DNA of 64,000 nucleotides from Mixophyes australis (GCA_036250195.1 JAVHZZ010000006.1:73667369-73731368), one strand, 5' to 3'; positions 46,057 to 57,566 are shown, counted from the stretch's first letter. The notes: generated by a model from the letters alone, not told the origin. A program made the numbers and translations.

Positions 46057-46584
46057 GGGGGAAATCAATTCTAAACAATAACGCAGGCCCCACTCAATTC
46101 CTGTTACTACAGTACTTTTCATCATCAACATCATCATCATCACCATTTATTTATATAGCGCCACTAATTCCGCAGCGCTGTACAGAGAACTCACTCACAT
46201 CAGTTCCTGCCCCATTGGGGCTTACAGTCTAAATTCCCTAACACACACACAGACTAGGGTCAATTTGTTAGCAGCCAATTAACCTACTAGTATGTTTTTG
46301 GTTTTTTTGGAGTGTGGGAGGAAACCGGAGCACCCAGAGGAAACCAATGCAAACACGGGGAGAACATACAAATTCCTCACAGATAAGGCCATGGTTGGGA
46401 ATTGAACTCGTGACCCCAGTGCTGTAAGGCAGAAGTGCTAACCACTTAGCCACCGTACTTTTAACGTGGATTTTCGCTTGCGGCTCACAGAGCTGCGAGG
46501 AAATATCAGCAATTACCGTAGTAATGGTAATCGTGCGCAGCCTGTGTTGTTCTAAAGAACAACGCAGGGAAAGGAATTCCCCCC
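46057..46584. mobile_element. AATTCAATT-type palindromic MITE, split by a SINE
   Basis: Ends GGGGGAAATCAATT and GGAATTCCCCCC are imperfect inverted repeats. The interior right of the SINE has GCTCACAGAGCTGCGAG and TACCGTAGTAATGGTAAT, found also in the MITEs at 54.8 and 59.1 kb. The SINE at 46120-46454 interrupts it. Confidence 0.65.
46120..46454 (-). mobile_element. tRNA-derived SINE, full length, with 8-bp target duplication
   Basis: On the minus strand: box A-like TGGCTTAGTGGTTAGC, box B-like GAGTTCAATTC, the complete body, L2-like end GAATTAGTGGCGCTATATAA and GATGAT tail. Flanked by GTACTTTT at 46112-46119 and 46455-46462, as expected for LINE-mediated insertion. The best reference copy in the window, 335 bp. 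Confidence 0.9.
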
Positions 46585-47439
46585 ATAATTCTTAGCATAT
46601 ATTTATTTTGATGTTGCGTCTGTAAGACTAATAATGAAAACTAATGTTTGATTGACTAGTATAAGCTTCTCGGTCTCTCTCAGTTGCCCACCTCAGGAAT
46701 GTGGGGGAGGTTAAATGATGGCTACAGTGTAGTGATAGTTGTCACTTTGCATGCCTTGGTCAGTGACCTGAGAACATGGAAAACAAAGGTTTAAGTATCA
46801 GATATCAGTAACCCAGGCTGAGCCTGGACTCTCCTCTCCATTCACAGCACCTGCCCTTTACAAAATTCCCCACACTCTTTCCCACAATGCCTTTGGATTT
46901 CTAAACATGCCAGTTAGAGTTTGGGACCCAGTTGCTTGAGAAATCGTAACCTGAAACCTTTTAAGAAGTAAACTTAAGCAGCTGCCTCAACACATCACTT
47001 TTCATCCTCTCTTTATGTTAAATGTAGTGTCCCTAAACCTTTAAGATCTCAGGATTGCACTAATAATTCTTGTAGAGTAACATAAACCTCATATGAAAAA
47101 CACATGCAACCACATGCAATTTTTAGATTGGGTATGTTCTTTTGTCGGTTCTTCCTATTTCCACCTATATCATTTTACATGTGACTACAAACCACCTCTC
47201 ATATGAATGGGAGGTGTGATTTGTAGCTATCAAAATCTAACTTCTAACTTTTGTGTTTGAGAGTTGTCCATGTAGCAGGTCCCATGGAGGTCCAATATTC
47301 ACAAGTGATGAACCAACTCTCTCTACCTCCTATCTCATGTTTTTTGCAATGTTTCGTTTGTTTTAGTTGTGTATTTTTATGTAGCTGCTTCCTCTGTTGT
47401 CTCTTGCATTGAGTTCTACTGATTCTATTGTTTGTCAGC
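46585..47439. other. Unannotated sequence
   Basis: No gene or repeat family recognised. Confidence 0.4.
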
Positions 47440-47910
47440 GGGGAATTCTAGAGGCGGTCTTTTCAAATCACTAGCTATTTAAATGTGCTCTGACACTGCA
47501 GCAGTGTCAGAGCACCAGATTAATCTCTAGATTAATCTCTACACATTTGGCTTATACTTACCTTTGGCTATTACCTGGTATATCGACCTTGGTTAGTTTT
47601 GTGACCTTCCTTTTGATTTTGATTCTGTGCTTTGTGGACTGTTTTGTGAACCTGTACCCGGCTCGTCTGACCTTTTATTGGATTTCAAAGCTGTTCTTCC
47701 TGACCTTACTGTGTACCAGTTCCCGGCTCGTCTGACCACCCATTATCTTCTGCTGCCTCCGCCATATCTAAGCGTTAAACCAAAAGACAGTCCAGAGGAT
47801 TGCGACCTACGAGTTCCCGACAGTGTGGTCCATACTGCCATGTGGCGGTTCTTGGTGAAAACCCGTGGGCTCCTTAGATTCTGCACGTCTGTCCGGCCAG
47901 TGTAAATTTT
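47440..47910 (+). mobile_element. LTR-like remnant
   Basis: A TATA-like CTATTTAAATG at 47474-47484 is followed by a 27-base perfect palindrome and pyrimidine-rich CCTGACC text with two copies of CCCGGCTCGTCTGACC. This is the style of the other LTRs here. No TG/CA ends or target duplication could be set. Confidence 0.4.
47487..47513. repeat. Perfect 13-bp-arm palindrome near a possible start site
   Basis: GCTCTGACACTGC, one base, then GCAGTGTCAGAGC. It lies where transcription from the TATA-like box at 47474 would begin. Confidence 0.8.
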
Positions 47911-49375
47911 GGCTAGCACTTGGAATCTGGAGTTTTTATGACACCGTAATGCAAAGGATTTTTATGCCAAAAAGATATTTATAGCACATTTCAAAGCAGT
48001 GGCTGCAAATGAATACATTTTTCAGTGTAACTATGTATTTAAAGAATTACCATACTTGTACAGAATAGGAATTTGATTAGTCACCTGCAAAACATATCTG
48101 TGTGTTATGTTTGTGCTAATACAAGCTTGTGTAATAGCAGATTCTGGGAATATGTTTGCCGATTAATTCCTGTGGAGCAGAGTGGGTGCTTTTAAATCAG
48201 CATTTCCATTTGCAAATAAACTCACATTAGCACCCAGCTCCCCACTGGCTCTGATTAACTCCAATATAATTTCTGTCTCAGTCTTAAAAAAAAAGAAAGA
48301 ACTAATATGGTCCTCTGCAGACTTCCCTGAAGTTCTCGGTAGCGAGTGCATTATAAGGAATTCAGCTTAGATCTTATTTATTCATTGCACTCTCCTGAAC
48401 AACATGAGCAAAATAAGTCAAGGTGCCGCCAGACTTGCAGCGCAGCGTCTAATGTAACCAAGAGCGAGATAGCAGGAGGGGGGAAAATGTATATTGCTAC
48501 AAGTTCCTTTATTAGGCAAATGAGTCCATGGCAAATCTTTTTGTGTTTGATAATGTGGGTTTTATTTATACAGTTTAAGATCAATGCTTGTGTAGGAAAC
48601 TCAGATTTTCACTAGTAATAATAATCTCATTTGAAGTCAGCAATTCACTCTGTGTATACAAAAATCTCACTAGCCCTGGGCTCCGCACAACAGAATAGAC
48701 TGGGAGATTTGATTTCATTGACCTTGGGTCAACCTTGAATATTACACCTGTGCAATTGTTTTTCTGTTAGAAAGCAAAAAAAGACAGCCGTATACATTGT
48801 TAATATTCAATACCAAAAAGCATCACGGGGGTTAAAGTGCAGTACTTGATCTTTTTAAGATCCTACTTTGATCTTGGGGCACAGATCAATTGGAGACACA
48901 TCTCGGCAATAAAGGAGTTAAAATGAAACATGACAAGAGGTTTAGGGGGTGGATTGTATATAGAAAGGGATTTTTGGGAACCTATTGAGCCAGCGCCTGG
49001 AAACAGCTGACAGGGGATGGATGGGGATTAAAGCATTCTTTGGGAATCACAGCACAGCCAGGGGGAAGGGGAAACAATACACAGGCTTTACCGGAATAAC
49101 CCCAGAGTGTGACCCCAATCAGAAAGGACAGCTATTGGCGCCAGGAGCAGGGAGTATCAGCACAGATCCTGTGTGTACCTGTTTTGATAAAGATGAATGG
49201 TATATTTGTAAATCAGCTTGTACATATATTCCTGAATCACTCTACTTTCTGCTATATAGTTGCATTTGTAAATTTTCCTATGATTGCACCGTTCTGTATA
49301 TATCTACTTGTGTGAGTCTCCTGATGAGAGACAGAGCATTGTTGGAGAGTGAGTCTTATATAGAGACACGTGGTG
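47911..49375. other. Unannotated, repeat-poor sequence
   Basis: Contains no recognisable repeat for about 1.4 kb, unusual for this window. The part at 48110-48270 (TTGCCGATTAATTCC, TCCATTTGCAAATAAAC) looks like conserved non-coding DNA. The 171-codon frame at 48985-49500 has no recognisable domain. Confidence 0.35.
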
Positions 49376-49473
49376 TATATAAGAAGTTGGTTTCGTGGCT
49401 GGGACACTTTAGAGGGTACAGTCAATCTGCCAGGAACTCTTTGTACTTGGACAGAACAGGTTACATTGTCAGG
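49376..49473 (+). promoter_or_regulatory. Candidate TATA promoter and short first exon
   Basis: TATATAAG at 49376-49383 is followed about 90 bases later by CAGG|GTAAGTA (donor after 49473), a strong vertebrate splice donor. A start about 30 bases after the TATA would give a 60-base non-coding exon. No acceptor or downstream exon is visible. Inference only. Confidence 0.25.
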
Positions 49474-50080
49474 GTAAGTAAATATCCTGAATTCCTCTGA
49501 CATTCTTGCACTTAGGTCTGCATGGAAAATAGGACATATTTGTCTGCTATTTGGTGGTGACATAGGAAGTCACAATTAGTATTAGACAAAGCAATTAATT
49601 AGCAAGAAAAAATATTTAGTATATTTAGAATAAATGTCAATTTATTTGGAGAGGACCATCTGTTAGACAAGGGTTTTCTGTTAAAAAAAAAGAAAAAAAG
49701 TTTCTCCCACTCCTTACTCCACATAAATGTCTCCTGAAATAAGCATGGCCAGTATGCGTATTAAGAAACTGGGCTACGCTCTGCTTCTCCACCTCCGCTG
49801 CTGGACATCACAGCTCCTGGTACTGGACCAGGGGAGGTGGTGCTGGAGAGACAAGGCTCTGCCCATTAACAACTCTCTCCTGCCAGCACCTTTCTGCTGT
49901 TACAAAGCAGAACTGTGTCTCTCCAGCTTAGCCCCACTCCTGCATGTCACTACTTTTAGCACTTATTTTGCTGGAGAGGTAGACTGCATTCCAGTTTTGC
50001 AACTGGCAAACTGTGCCAACTGTCTCTCTAGATGGTTGTCCATCTAATAAAATGTAGTGTATAAAGTGTCTTTTGAATGA
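49474..50080. other. Unannotated sequence
   Basis: A GC-richer segment at 49730-50000 (CAGCTCCTGGTACTGGACC) looks repeat-like but I cannot classify it. No coding homology. Confidence 0.35.
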
Positions 50081-50088
50081 ATCTAGAC

Positions 50089-50307
50089 AAGCAATGGGCA
50101 GACTTCGGGGGCCTCATGATGCAGCCCTCTAATCTATAGCATTATGCTTAATGTAATTAATACGTTAAAATAACACATTGAATAAAAAAAAAAGATACAT
50201 ATCTGTAATAACAAATCAGCAGACAAGATATAACAAATCTGGTAATAAATGAAGACTGAGCACCCCCAGCTCCCTCCTGCACCCTCCAGGCCTATTGCCC
50301 ACGACTG
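50089..50307. mobile_element. hAT-like non-autonomous element, 219 bp, perfect 8-bp target duplication
   Basis: Left AAGCAATGGGCAGACT and right GGCCTATTGCCCACGACTG are imperfect inverted termini related to the 37.6 kb element. ATCTAGAC flanks both sides exactly (50081-50088, 50308-50315) and fits nTCTAGAn. The interior is AT-rich and non-coding. Confidence 0.8.
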
Positions 50308-50406
50308 ATCTAGACATACAAATTTCGCTGCAGAATTCAGATTCATGGGTTTCATATTTTGGAAAACATAGAGGTCCATACCGCTAGTTATCTTTCCTAT
50401 TTAGAT

Positions 50407-50681
50407 CATACTTGCCAACTCTCCCGGAAGGTCCGGGAGACTCACGAAATTCGGGTCAGTCTCCCGGACTCCCGCGAGAGCTTGCATTCCTCCCTCATCC
50501 CGAAATTCCATTGTTAAAATGACGCAATTCACAGAGAATCACGTCATTTTGGCTCCGCGACAAAACGGCATTTTACTAGTGGGGGCGGGGCCAAAATGAC
50601 ACAATTCAAGGTGCCCGTCTCCTCCCGCCCATTAGTCACGCCCCTCTCCCAGATGTCGCCTACTGAAAGTAGGCAAGTATG
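50407..50681. mobile_element. hAT-like MITE, CATACTTGCC family, 275 bp, perfect 8-bp target duplication
   Basis: Ends CATACTTGCCAACTCTCCCG and GTAGGCAAGTATG. ATTTAGAT flanks both sides exactly (50399-50406, 50682-50689). Interior has CTCCCGGA palindromes and GGGGGCGGGGCCAAAATGAC. Best-preserved copy of the family here. Confidence 0.85.
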
Positions 50682-50689
50682 ATTTAGAT

Positions 50690-51276
50690 GTAAGCCAAAG
50701 AACATATATTGCTTTAGTGATTAGCAATTAGCTCTCTGAAGAGAAGTAGCAAACACTATAAATGCAGGCTTCAAGATTATTACAGCCAAAGAAAAAAAAC
50801 ATAATCATGTTTCCACTAAAGTAACTTTTGTATGTAGCACATTTCACCACTGGGAGACGTTACAGCTCTTGTAGATAGACCCCTACAGATTAACATTTGC
50901 ATGCTTACCATATGCTAGCAAGCTATAACAGTATCCTAAAAATGTCAAAACCACCAAATTTCTCTCTGAACAGTCTCTTGTGTCTTTTTCTGTTTTATTT
51001 TTATAGGAGAAACTGTGACACTCCCACTGCAGACACTGCTGGCAAAGTAGATAATTAATAGTCCAAATACTTGTATATAAGTAAGTTTGCAGATAGAAAT
51101 TCAGTACCAAATGTGAGACAATGTGCTTCTTAGTATAACACAGAGAGGGTAATTCAAGTGTTACTGCCAACCAGTAAAGTTGAATGTTAGTAAAAAATAA
51201 GTTACATTTAACCCATCAATAAGACAAAAATGGGGATCAGTTACGAAACACGCTACAGAGAATATTAAACATATGA
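50690..51276. other. Unannotated sequence
   Basis: No gene or repeat family recognised. Confidence 0.4.
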
Positions 51277-51554
51277 GGCCTGAGTCATTAAGGAAAGTAA
51301 GGCAAAAAAAAGGAGATAATGTTCTCCAGGACAAACCATGTTACAATGCAAGGGGTGCAAATTAGTTTATTATTTTGCACATAAGTTAAACACTATGTTT
51401 ACACTGAAATTTAAAGTTGATCTAGGACATGCCCTATCCCAACTAATAATCTGTGCTCACGTTAAATTTACCTCCCCCTCCAATGCAACATGATTTTGCC
51501 CAGTTGGAAAGTTACTGCTGTTTTATGCTTTGCTCTTCTTAATGACTCAGGCCC
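51277..51554. mobile_element. Palindromic MITE, GGCCTGAGTCATTAAGGA family, second copy
   Basis: Ends GGCCTGAGTCATTAAGGA and TCTTAATGACTCAGGCCC. Words ACCATGTTACAATGCAAG, TTTGCACATAAGTTAAA and ACTGAAATTTAAAGTTGAT are shared with 44141-44459. Confidence 0.8.
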
Positions 51555-51994
51555 ATGGTATGCACCAGACAATGGTTTTCCATCTCAGTAGGGTGATGAA
51601 CCCCATGGTTTGAAGGCTAAGTAGGGTCTAGATGTTCTTTACAAAAACAATCCCTATCCATGTGTAATCTCTTCTTAAATACACTTTCTAACAGTGTGTA
51701 TCTAGCACTTACATTACCTGCAGATTCTTCATCTTCAGTTGTTGGACAAATGAAGGTCCAAGCTCATTAAGTATACCTGCTACATCTGTACTTTAAGGTT
51801 GTACCTTTCTTGTAAGAACCAATGTTGACAAATGTCACTGTACCTCTATATTTCCAAATTTCTCATCTTTGGGGCCTACAGTTCCACTTTTGCTTTTTAC
51901 TTAATATCAAATCCTCACTGTGATTTTATCATTCAAAATTTCCATTGATACATCTGAATAGTCAAAAATATATAAATATGCACTTTATAGCCTA
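51555..51994. other. Unannotated sequence
   Basis: No gene or repeat family recognised. Confidence 0.4.
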
Positions 51995-52170
51995 GGGGGT
52001 ATATTTACTAAACTGTAGGTTTGAAAAATTGGAGATGTTGCCTATAGCAACCAGACAGATTCTAGCTGTCATTTTGTAGAATGTACTGAATAAATGATAA
52101 CTAGAATCTGATTGGTTACTATAGGCAACACCTCCACTTTTTCAAACCCGCAGTTTAGTATATTTATCCC
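51995..52170. mobile_element. Harbinger-like palindromic MITE, copy 8
   Basis: GGGGGTATATTTACTAAAC to AGTATATTTATCCC around the shared core. The left CCAAT box is mutated (AACCAGACAG) and the right box is intact. Confidence 0.8.
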
Positions 52171-54838
52171 TAAGACTTTTAGAAGAGCAGGTTATCATGC
52201 TTGTAAATTGCTCTGTTCTTCATTGACACTCCTATTTATGGGACCCCAGCATGCTATGTCAAAGCTTCCTTTGGATGACACATGTTAAACTGGGAGAAGA
52301 ATGGGCAGAACAGCAGTAACCATGTTATTTGGGAATGTAGTTGCTCTAGATTCTTAAGTCTTACCACTAGCCAGTCATTGACTTATACCGTAATTGTTCA
52401 GTCAATTCCTTCCATGGAACCCACTCTTATTATTGATCTCATGCTTGGCTCTGTTCCACCTATTTAGAATGTATATGCTTCATTTTTTTTTTTTTTTTTT
52501 TGAAGGACCTTACTTTTCCCCTCTAAGCATACTTTTTGCCTTATTTGTATTTCCGTCATATTAACCCTTCCACTTTTGTTCCAGTCACAAGACAGTCATC
52601 TGAGGCAAAGCAGGTCTGCCTGCTCTGGAAGGGGTTAATCCAGTGACATTAATTCCCTATAAAATAAAAATGTATGCATCTCAGAAGCTTCATCTCCTAG
52701 ATTTACATGGGCTTTTTCTGCCAAGTCTCAGAGATCAGTCTGGAAATTGTGCCCTTGCAGGCAGACTGAAGGTGAATCTCTTCAGGGCTTTTTTTCTAGC
52801 TCACAGCCTGAAAATTTACAGATATAGGCCTATATGAATATTGTAAAAAAGTTGTTGGTTTTTTTTTTGGTGGAATGCGGAACATAAACCAAAATAAGCT
52901 GCAGTTCTAATATAAATTAGTTTGTCAGTTCTTTAAACAGTATTAAAGATTTTAAATATTCTTGTACTATTAAACCACCCCAACATCAGTTCCTGTTCAA
53001 TGGCATGTTGAGATTCTACTCTTTTGTAGCAACCAGATAGATTGTAAGTTCTGTGGTTTTGTAAATGTTCATGTGTCCTTCTGTTTTATAATCTCATTCA
53101 CACTTGTTGTTGGAAGCTTTCCAGGGAAATTAATGTTTTTTAATAAAGGGTTCTCCGCAGTGCCCTACTGGGAGAATACCAGTACGTGATTGTGTGACAT
53201 GATATGATCTGCATACTGATAATGTTCTTTAGGTTGTATTATGTACAGGAAATCTATATATAATGTAATAAAGTTACCTTCACAGTATGAGGGACCATTC
53301 CTTGGTTGTGTTCTTCAGATACTGGATCGGATTGGTTGCAGTAGTAATATATTTACTAATCACTTCTTGTTGTCTTTTATTGAGATCCTGATGTGTTATG
53401 TGTTCGGAATCTGGGAATCTGCTTTTCTCATTGTCTACCTCTACCACATGCTTGCTATACAGTTGTGGCCAGGCATTCCAGTCTCAAGTCACCAAGGACA
53501 CATGTCAGATTCCTGGCGTGTCTCTATTACCATAGCATACCTAACCATTATTTGGGTTCTTATAGATGTGTTACAGTAACACAAAGATAAGGTGAGCATT
53601 TGACTCTATCTGTATCATGGCATGCCATCCGTCTGAAACTGAAAACTAAAATAATAAGATGAAAGCACTGTTTTAGGCCTTCGGTTTCAGAAAATCTAAC
53701 TCTGGGAAAGTCCTACATCATTGCAGTTGACAAGTCTATAAGAACATGCAATTCTTCACCTATTGACTAACGACCTCATTACTTACAAACAAACACAATC
53801 AATGTAGTGATTTAGTCAAATTTATTTGCATGGGATGAGTGTTCAATGTCCTTTTTTCCCCAACTTGTATTGATAGTGCATAGGCTGAAAATAAATCACT
53901 ATACCTAATGGATTTTAATGCATGTTCGCACTTTTGTACCACAGAGTGTATAAAACAGAGGGAGGCAAGGTGCCCACTTCCAAAGCTTCATCAGGAAGTC
54001 GGTTCTGCTACCTTTGTTGGGATCATTGGTATATCCCATTTATCTCTTGACAAAGAATGACATAATCTAGTGTTAAAGTGCAGCTGTCAAACCAGGATTT
54101 AATTATATCCCCATATGAGTATAGACAAAATCAATTGACATAGCTGAGATATTGAACCGGTTGTCAATACAAACGTGTTCAACCTGTCCTGTATGTGGTA
54201 CTTGAGGATCTGAGTTCGATTCTACTGTCCTAAGCTTAGTGCCTTCCCTAAAGGACATATTGTATTCTCTATTAGGCTGTGGGGGTTTGTCTGAAACACA
54301 TGTTGTCAGGGATAAATCACAGCATATTATCTGTAGACATTTTTTGTATTCTCTAAAGGTCAAAGTGAAACTGGAAGCAAATTGTCTGTTTTGTATGTTT
54401 ATGGCCAACACAGCAGAGGACAGTTAATCCTAACACTTACTGATTGTCCCTGTTTTTTGCCCCAGTACATTCACTTTTATTTTAAACTGTCCTGAATGAC
54501 AGCACATTCCTGTGGTCATTAGGTCCTAATCCCTCAGTGTGGAATAGCAAAGCTGCATATTTTCTTATAATGTGTGCTGTGTAAGATACATTAAGCTATA
54601 CTAAAGTTTAGACTTAAAATAACAAGCTTATAATATTCCTCTACCACCCTCTTAATCTCCCTAGGTTACCCTATTACCAACCTCTACACAGCTAACACAA
54701 GACTACAACCCTCTGACCAGCATAGTTGTGTGACTGAGCATACAGCCCATTCAGTACTTTGTAACCTTTGCATTCTAGCTGGACAAATATTCAATATGAT
54801 GTAACACTTACCCTTGTGTATCAAACCATTGACCCATA
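52171..54838. other. Unannotated sequence, 2.7 kb
   Basis: Poly-T at about 52479-52501. The 112-codon frame at 53241-53579 has hydrophobic stretches (LIVYLYHMLAI, ITIAYLTIIWVLIDVL) but no recognisable family, and AT-rich DNA readily yields such frames. Nothing else is recognised. Confidence 0.4.
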
Positions 54839-55060
54839 GGGGGGAATTCAATTCCCCCTGAAGTACCGCCACGCTAAAACTATTACCGGTATTACGGTAG
54901 TTTTAACCCGGCTTTCTTCTCACAGCTCAGGGAGCTGCGAGCAAAAAGACGGCGCTAGAACTACCGTAATAGCGGTAATTACGCGCACTATTACCGTAAT
55001 AACAGTAATAATGTGCAGGCCGCGTTACTTTTAACAGTAACACGGCCAATTGAATACCCC
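54839..55060. mobile_element. AATTCAATT-type palindromic MITE
   Basis: Ends GGGGAATTCAATTCCCC-like and GGCCAATTGAATACCCC. The interior is rich in TTACCG/CGGTAA words and has GCTCAGGGAGCTGCGAG, as in the 46 and 59 kb copies. CpG-rich relative to flanks. Confidence 0.7.
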
Positions 55061-55065
55061 TCATA

Positions 55066-55203
55066 TAGTGTAAGCTTGTGTGCAGGGCCCTCTTACCTCT
55101 CTGTATGTATGTATTACCCAGTATTGTTTTATTACTGTTTGTTCCTAATTGTAAAGCACTACGGAATTTGCTGGCGCTATATAAATAAATGATGATGATG
55201 ATG
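55066..55203 (+). mobile_element. L2-like LINE 3' tail
   Basis: GTGTAAGCTTGTGTGCAGG, AATTGTAAAGCACTACGG, CTGGCGCTATATAAATAAAT and GAT repeats, closely matching 29601-29740. It starts only five bases after the preceding MITE. Confidence 0.75.
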
Positions 55204-55868
55204 ACTTCCGGATATGTTTTATCATAGCGCTAAATCTTTGTAGAGGGGTCATGTGATGCTAGACAGGTAGGGACATGGAGAGTCAGGGCCAGTGCCACTC
55301 ACAGATACTGCTCAGGGCTCTGTAATGTCTTCTGTCTTAAAATGTGTTGCTTAAAAAGGGGTCAATCGTTTAAATGTTGTAAAGAGCAATTGTAGAAATA
55401 AAAGCCAGTTGTTAGGAGTGCAGTAAAAATATTTAATAATATTGTATATTGTAATCTCCTGTAATTTCGGGTATTAAAATCAAAAACATAAGGCAATACA
55501 TTTTTTTATAATTTGTAGTTATGGCATAATCCGAGCCAAATTAGGACTAAACCAACCAGTTAAAATGACTCACAAGCCCATCTGTAACTTATTTGTAAAG
55601 AGCAACTAATACATCCATATTGTGCCTACATTTAACATTTTTTAATGCATAGGAGCTTTTACATACTTATATTTCATTGTTTCAATTAAAATAACATTGA
55701 GTATAGCATAGCCCTTCATTCAAGTAAAACAATGCCTGATTTAAATATGGAGCTTTCATTTAAATTGCAAAATAATATAGGCTCGACATGCCTTCTGGAA
55801 CAGAGAACTGCAATGTATTCCCTTTTATGGCAGACGTTTGATTTCAATAACTAAATTGTTCTTTGGAA
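55204..55868. other. Unannotated AT-rich sequence
   Basis: No gene or repeat family recognised; 55740-55860 is repeat-free and compositionally like non-coding conserved DNA, but this is a guess. Confidence 0.35.
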
Positions 55869-56166
55869 ATTGCTGCCTCACAGGGTTGGGGTCATAGATT
55901 CGATTCTCACCAGGGTCCTATCTGTGTGAAGTTTATATGTTCTCCCCGTGTTTAGGCTGGTATCCTCCGGGTGCTCTGGTTTCCTCCCAAACTCCAAAAA
56001 AAACTGGTAGGTCAATTGGCTTTCGACAAAATGGACCCTAGTTTGTGTGTGTGTGTGTGGTAGGGAATTTAGACTGTAAGCTTAATGGGCAGGGGACAAA
56101 TGATTACATATTCTTTGTACAGCTCTGCATAATATGATTGGCTCCATAAAAATAAACGATAATGAC
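55869..56166 (+). mobile_element. tRNA-derived SINE, nearly complete
   Basis: Box B-like AGATTCGATTCTC, body TATGTTCTCCCCGTGTTT, AATTTAGACTGTAAGC, a GT run, and a diverged tail AAAAATAAACGATAATGA. Box A is partly lost at the 5' end. Confidence 0.8.
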
Positions 56167-56857
56167 TAAAAAAAAGTTTCCTTTACTTCCAAAATGTATA
56201 TATATATAACCTGTGAATAAACGTCAGCTTTGCTGTGCAATTTGGAAAGGTACAGCATGGCTCACTGAGTGCATCCAACACATTGGCCAAACTTTGACAA
56301 ACCTATCACTGCCTGAAAACAAAAGTGTTTCACTTTGATTCATCAACGCTTATGAATTTTCATTTTATTTTTTGCAGAAAGTAAAGGCTTCCGAGCTTTT
56401 ATAAAGCTAACTGGATAAAAGCAATCAATAAAAAAAAAGCTAAGGTACCTTTTTGGCAGTGAGGTTGTTAAAATGCAAGGAAAAAACAAACCGATATGGT
56501 TCACAAAGCAGGTGGCAGGTTCTGCGAAGTCTGAAGGACAGCGTGTCTAAAATACCAGACTAGGATGGAAATGGAGTTATATATTGGTGCAGGTAGAAAG
56601 AAAGCCAGGTTCCAAAATGCATTTCCATATAAAAGAGAAGATAGATCATGGACAAATACAAAGTGATGTTTATGTATTCTGTCGCAAATCATCCATTGTG
56701 GCTCAGTTATTCTTAACAGTTTCCCTGTTTACACAAAGCTTCAAAAATGAAACCATTTTCGTGGTTTATAATATTGTTTTTGAATACTTTGTATTAAAAA
56801 AAAAGCACTATAATTTCTTTATACCTTTGCCCAAGGTTACAGTGATAGGCATATGAT
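56167..56857. other. Unannotated AT-rich sequence
   Basis: No gene or repeat family recognised. Confidence 0.4.
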
Positions 56858-57059
56858 ATGGACATTATTATTGTCGTTGATTTGTGAGGTGCAACATTGC
56901 TCTCTGCATGCCTCATTTTGGAGAAACAAAAGAGCATGCGTAAATCAGGGACATACAAAGTAGACAGATAAGTGCGGATGTGAACACAAAGGGTAGGACG
57001 GGACCTGTCTGTCAATACATTCAATTTACTGGGAAAAGAGAAGAGCTGAGACAAGATGA

Positions 57060-57566
57060 GCGAGTGTGGTTCAGATTGGAGATTGGGACAGTAGTAAGGA
57101 TTTGCCAGTGGGAGTATTATAGGTGGGAGTAGGGTAGGCTCTAATAAAGACGTAGATTTTCATAGTGTTTAGAGATTTTAAGTCTGAGGAAGGGTCTGAT
57201 TGGACATGGTAGGAAGGTGGGTAGCGGTATGGGGGAAGTGCAGGTCAGTTGCAGGTCAAAGAGGGAGTGAGGGAGAGTGTTTCAAGAAGAGGTTTAAGAT
57301 GTAGGAAGGGGTGTTGTTGAGGACTTTGTAGGTGAGTGTGAGTTATTTGAATTGAATTCTGGAGGATCTTGGGAGCCAGTATAGGGATTGGCAGAGTGGT
57401 GCAGTGGATGTGGAGCCGTGAGAGAGGAAGAACTGTCCTGCGGCATTTAGGACGGATTGAATTGGGGACAGATGGATGAGGGGATTGCCAGATAGGGGAG
57501 ACAGGAAATGATGAGACAATGAATAAGGGTTTTCGTTGCATCTTGGGTAACAACAGGACATATATT
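57060..57566 (-). pseudogene. L2-like ORF2 C-terminal remnant, downstream part
   Basis: Across frames it reads DATKTLIHCLIISCL, a decayed LDYCN box, LSPIQSVLNAAGQFF, LCQSLYWLP, RIQFK and LTYKVLNNTPSYI. This is the conserved L2/CR1 sequence after the RT active site (LDYCNSLL, LQ.IQNAAARL, L.WLP...RI.FK, YK.L....P.Y). Several frameshifts and stops are present. The catalytic RT core lies upstream and is missing. Confidence 0.7.

Noticed and set aside
46395..46454. tRNA-like sequence considered as a tRNA gene
   Set aside because: It has box A and box B-like words but continues into the SINE body and has no intact cloverleaf. Same for the heads at 19.5, 38.0, 45.3 and 55.9 kb.
48985..49500. 171-codon open frame
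   Set aside because: No recognisable domain, no signal sequence, and it runs through a good splice donor. Kept only as part of a possible promoter/exon.
53241..53579. 112-codon frame with hydrophobic stretches
   Set aside because: AT-rich DNA commonly gives hydrophobic frames; no family resemblance, splice context or conservation evidence.
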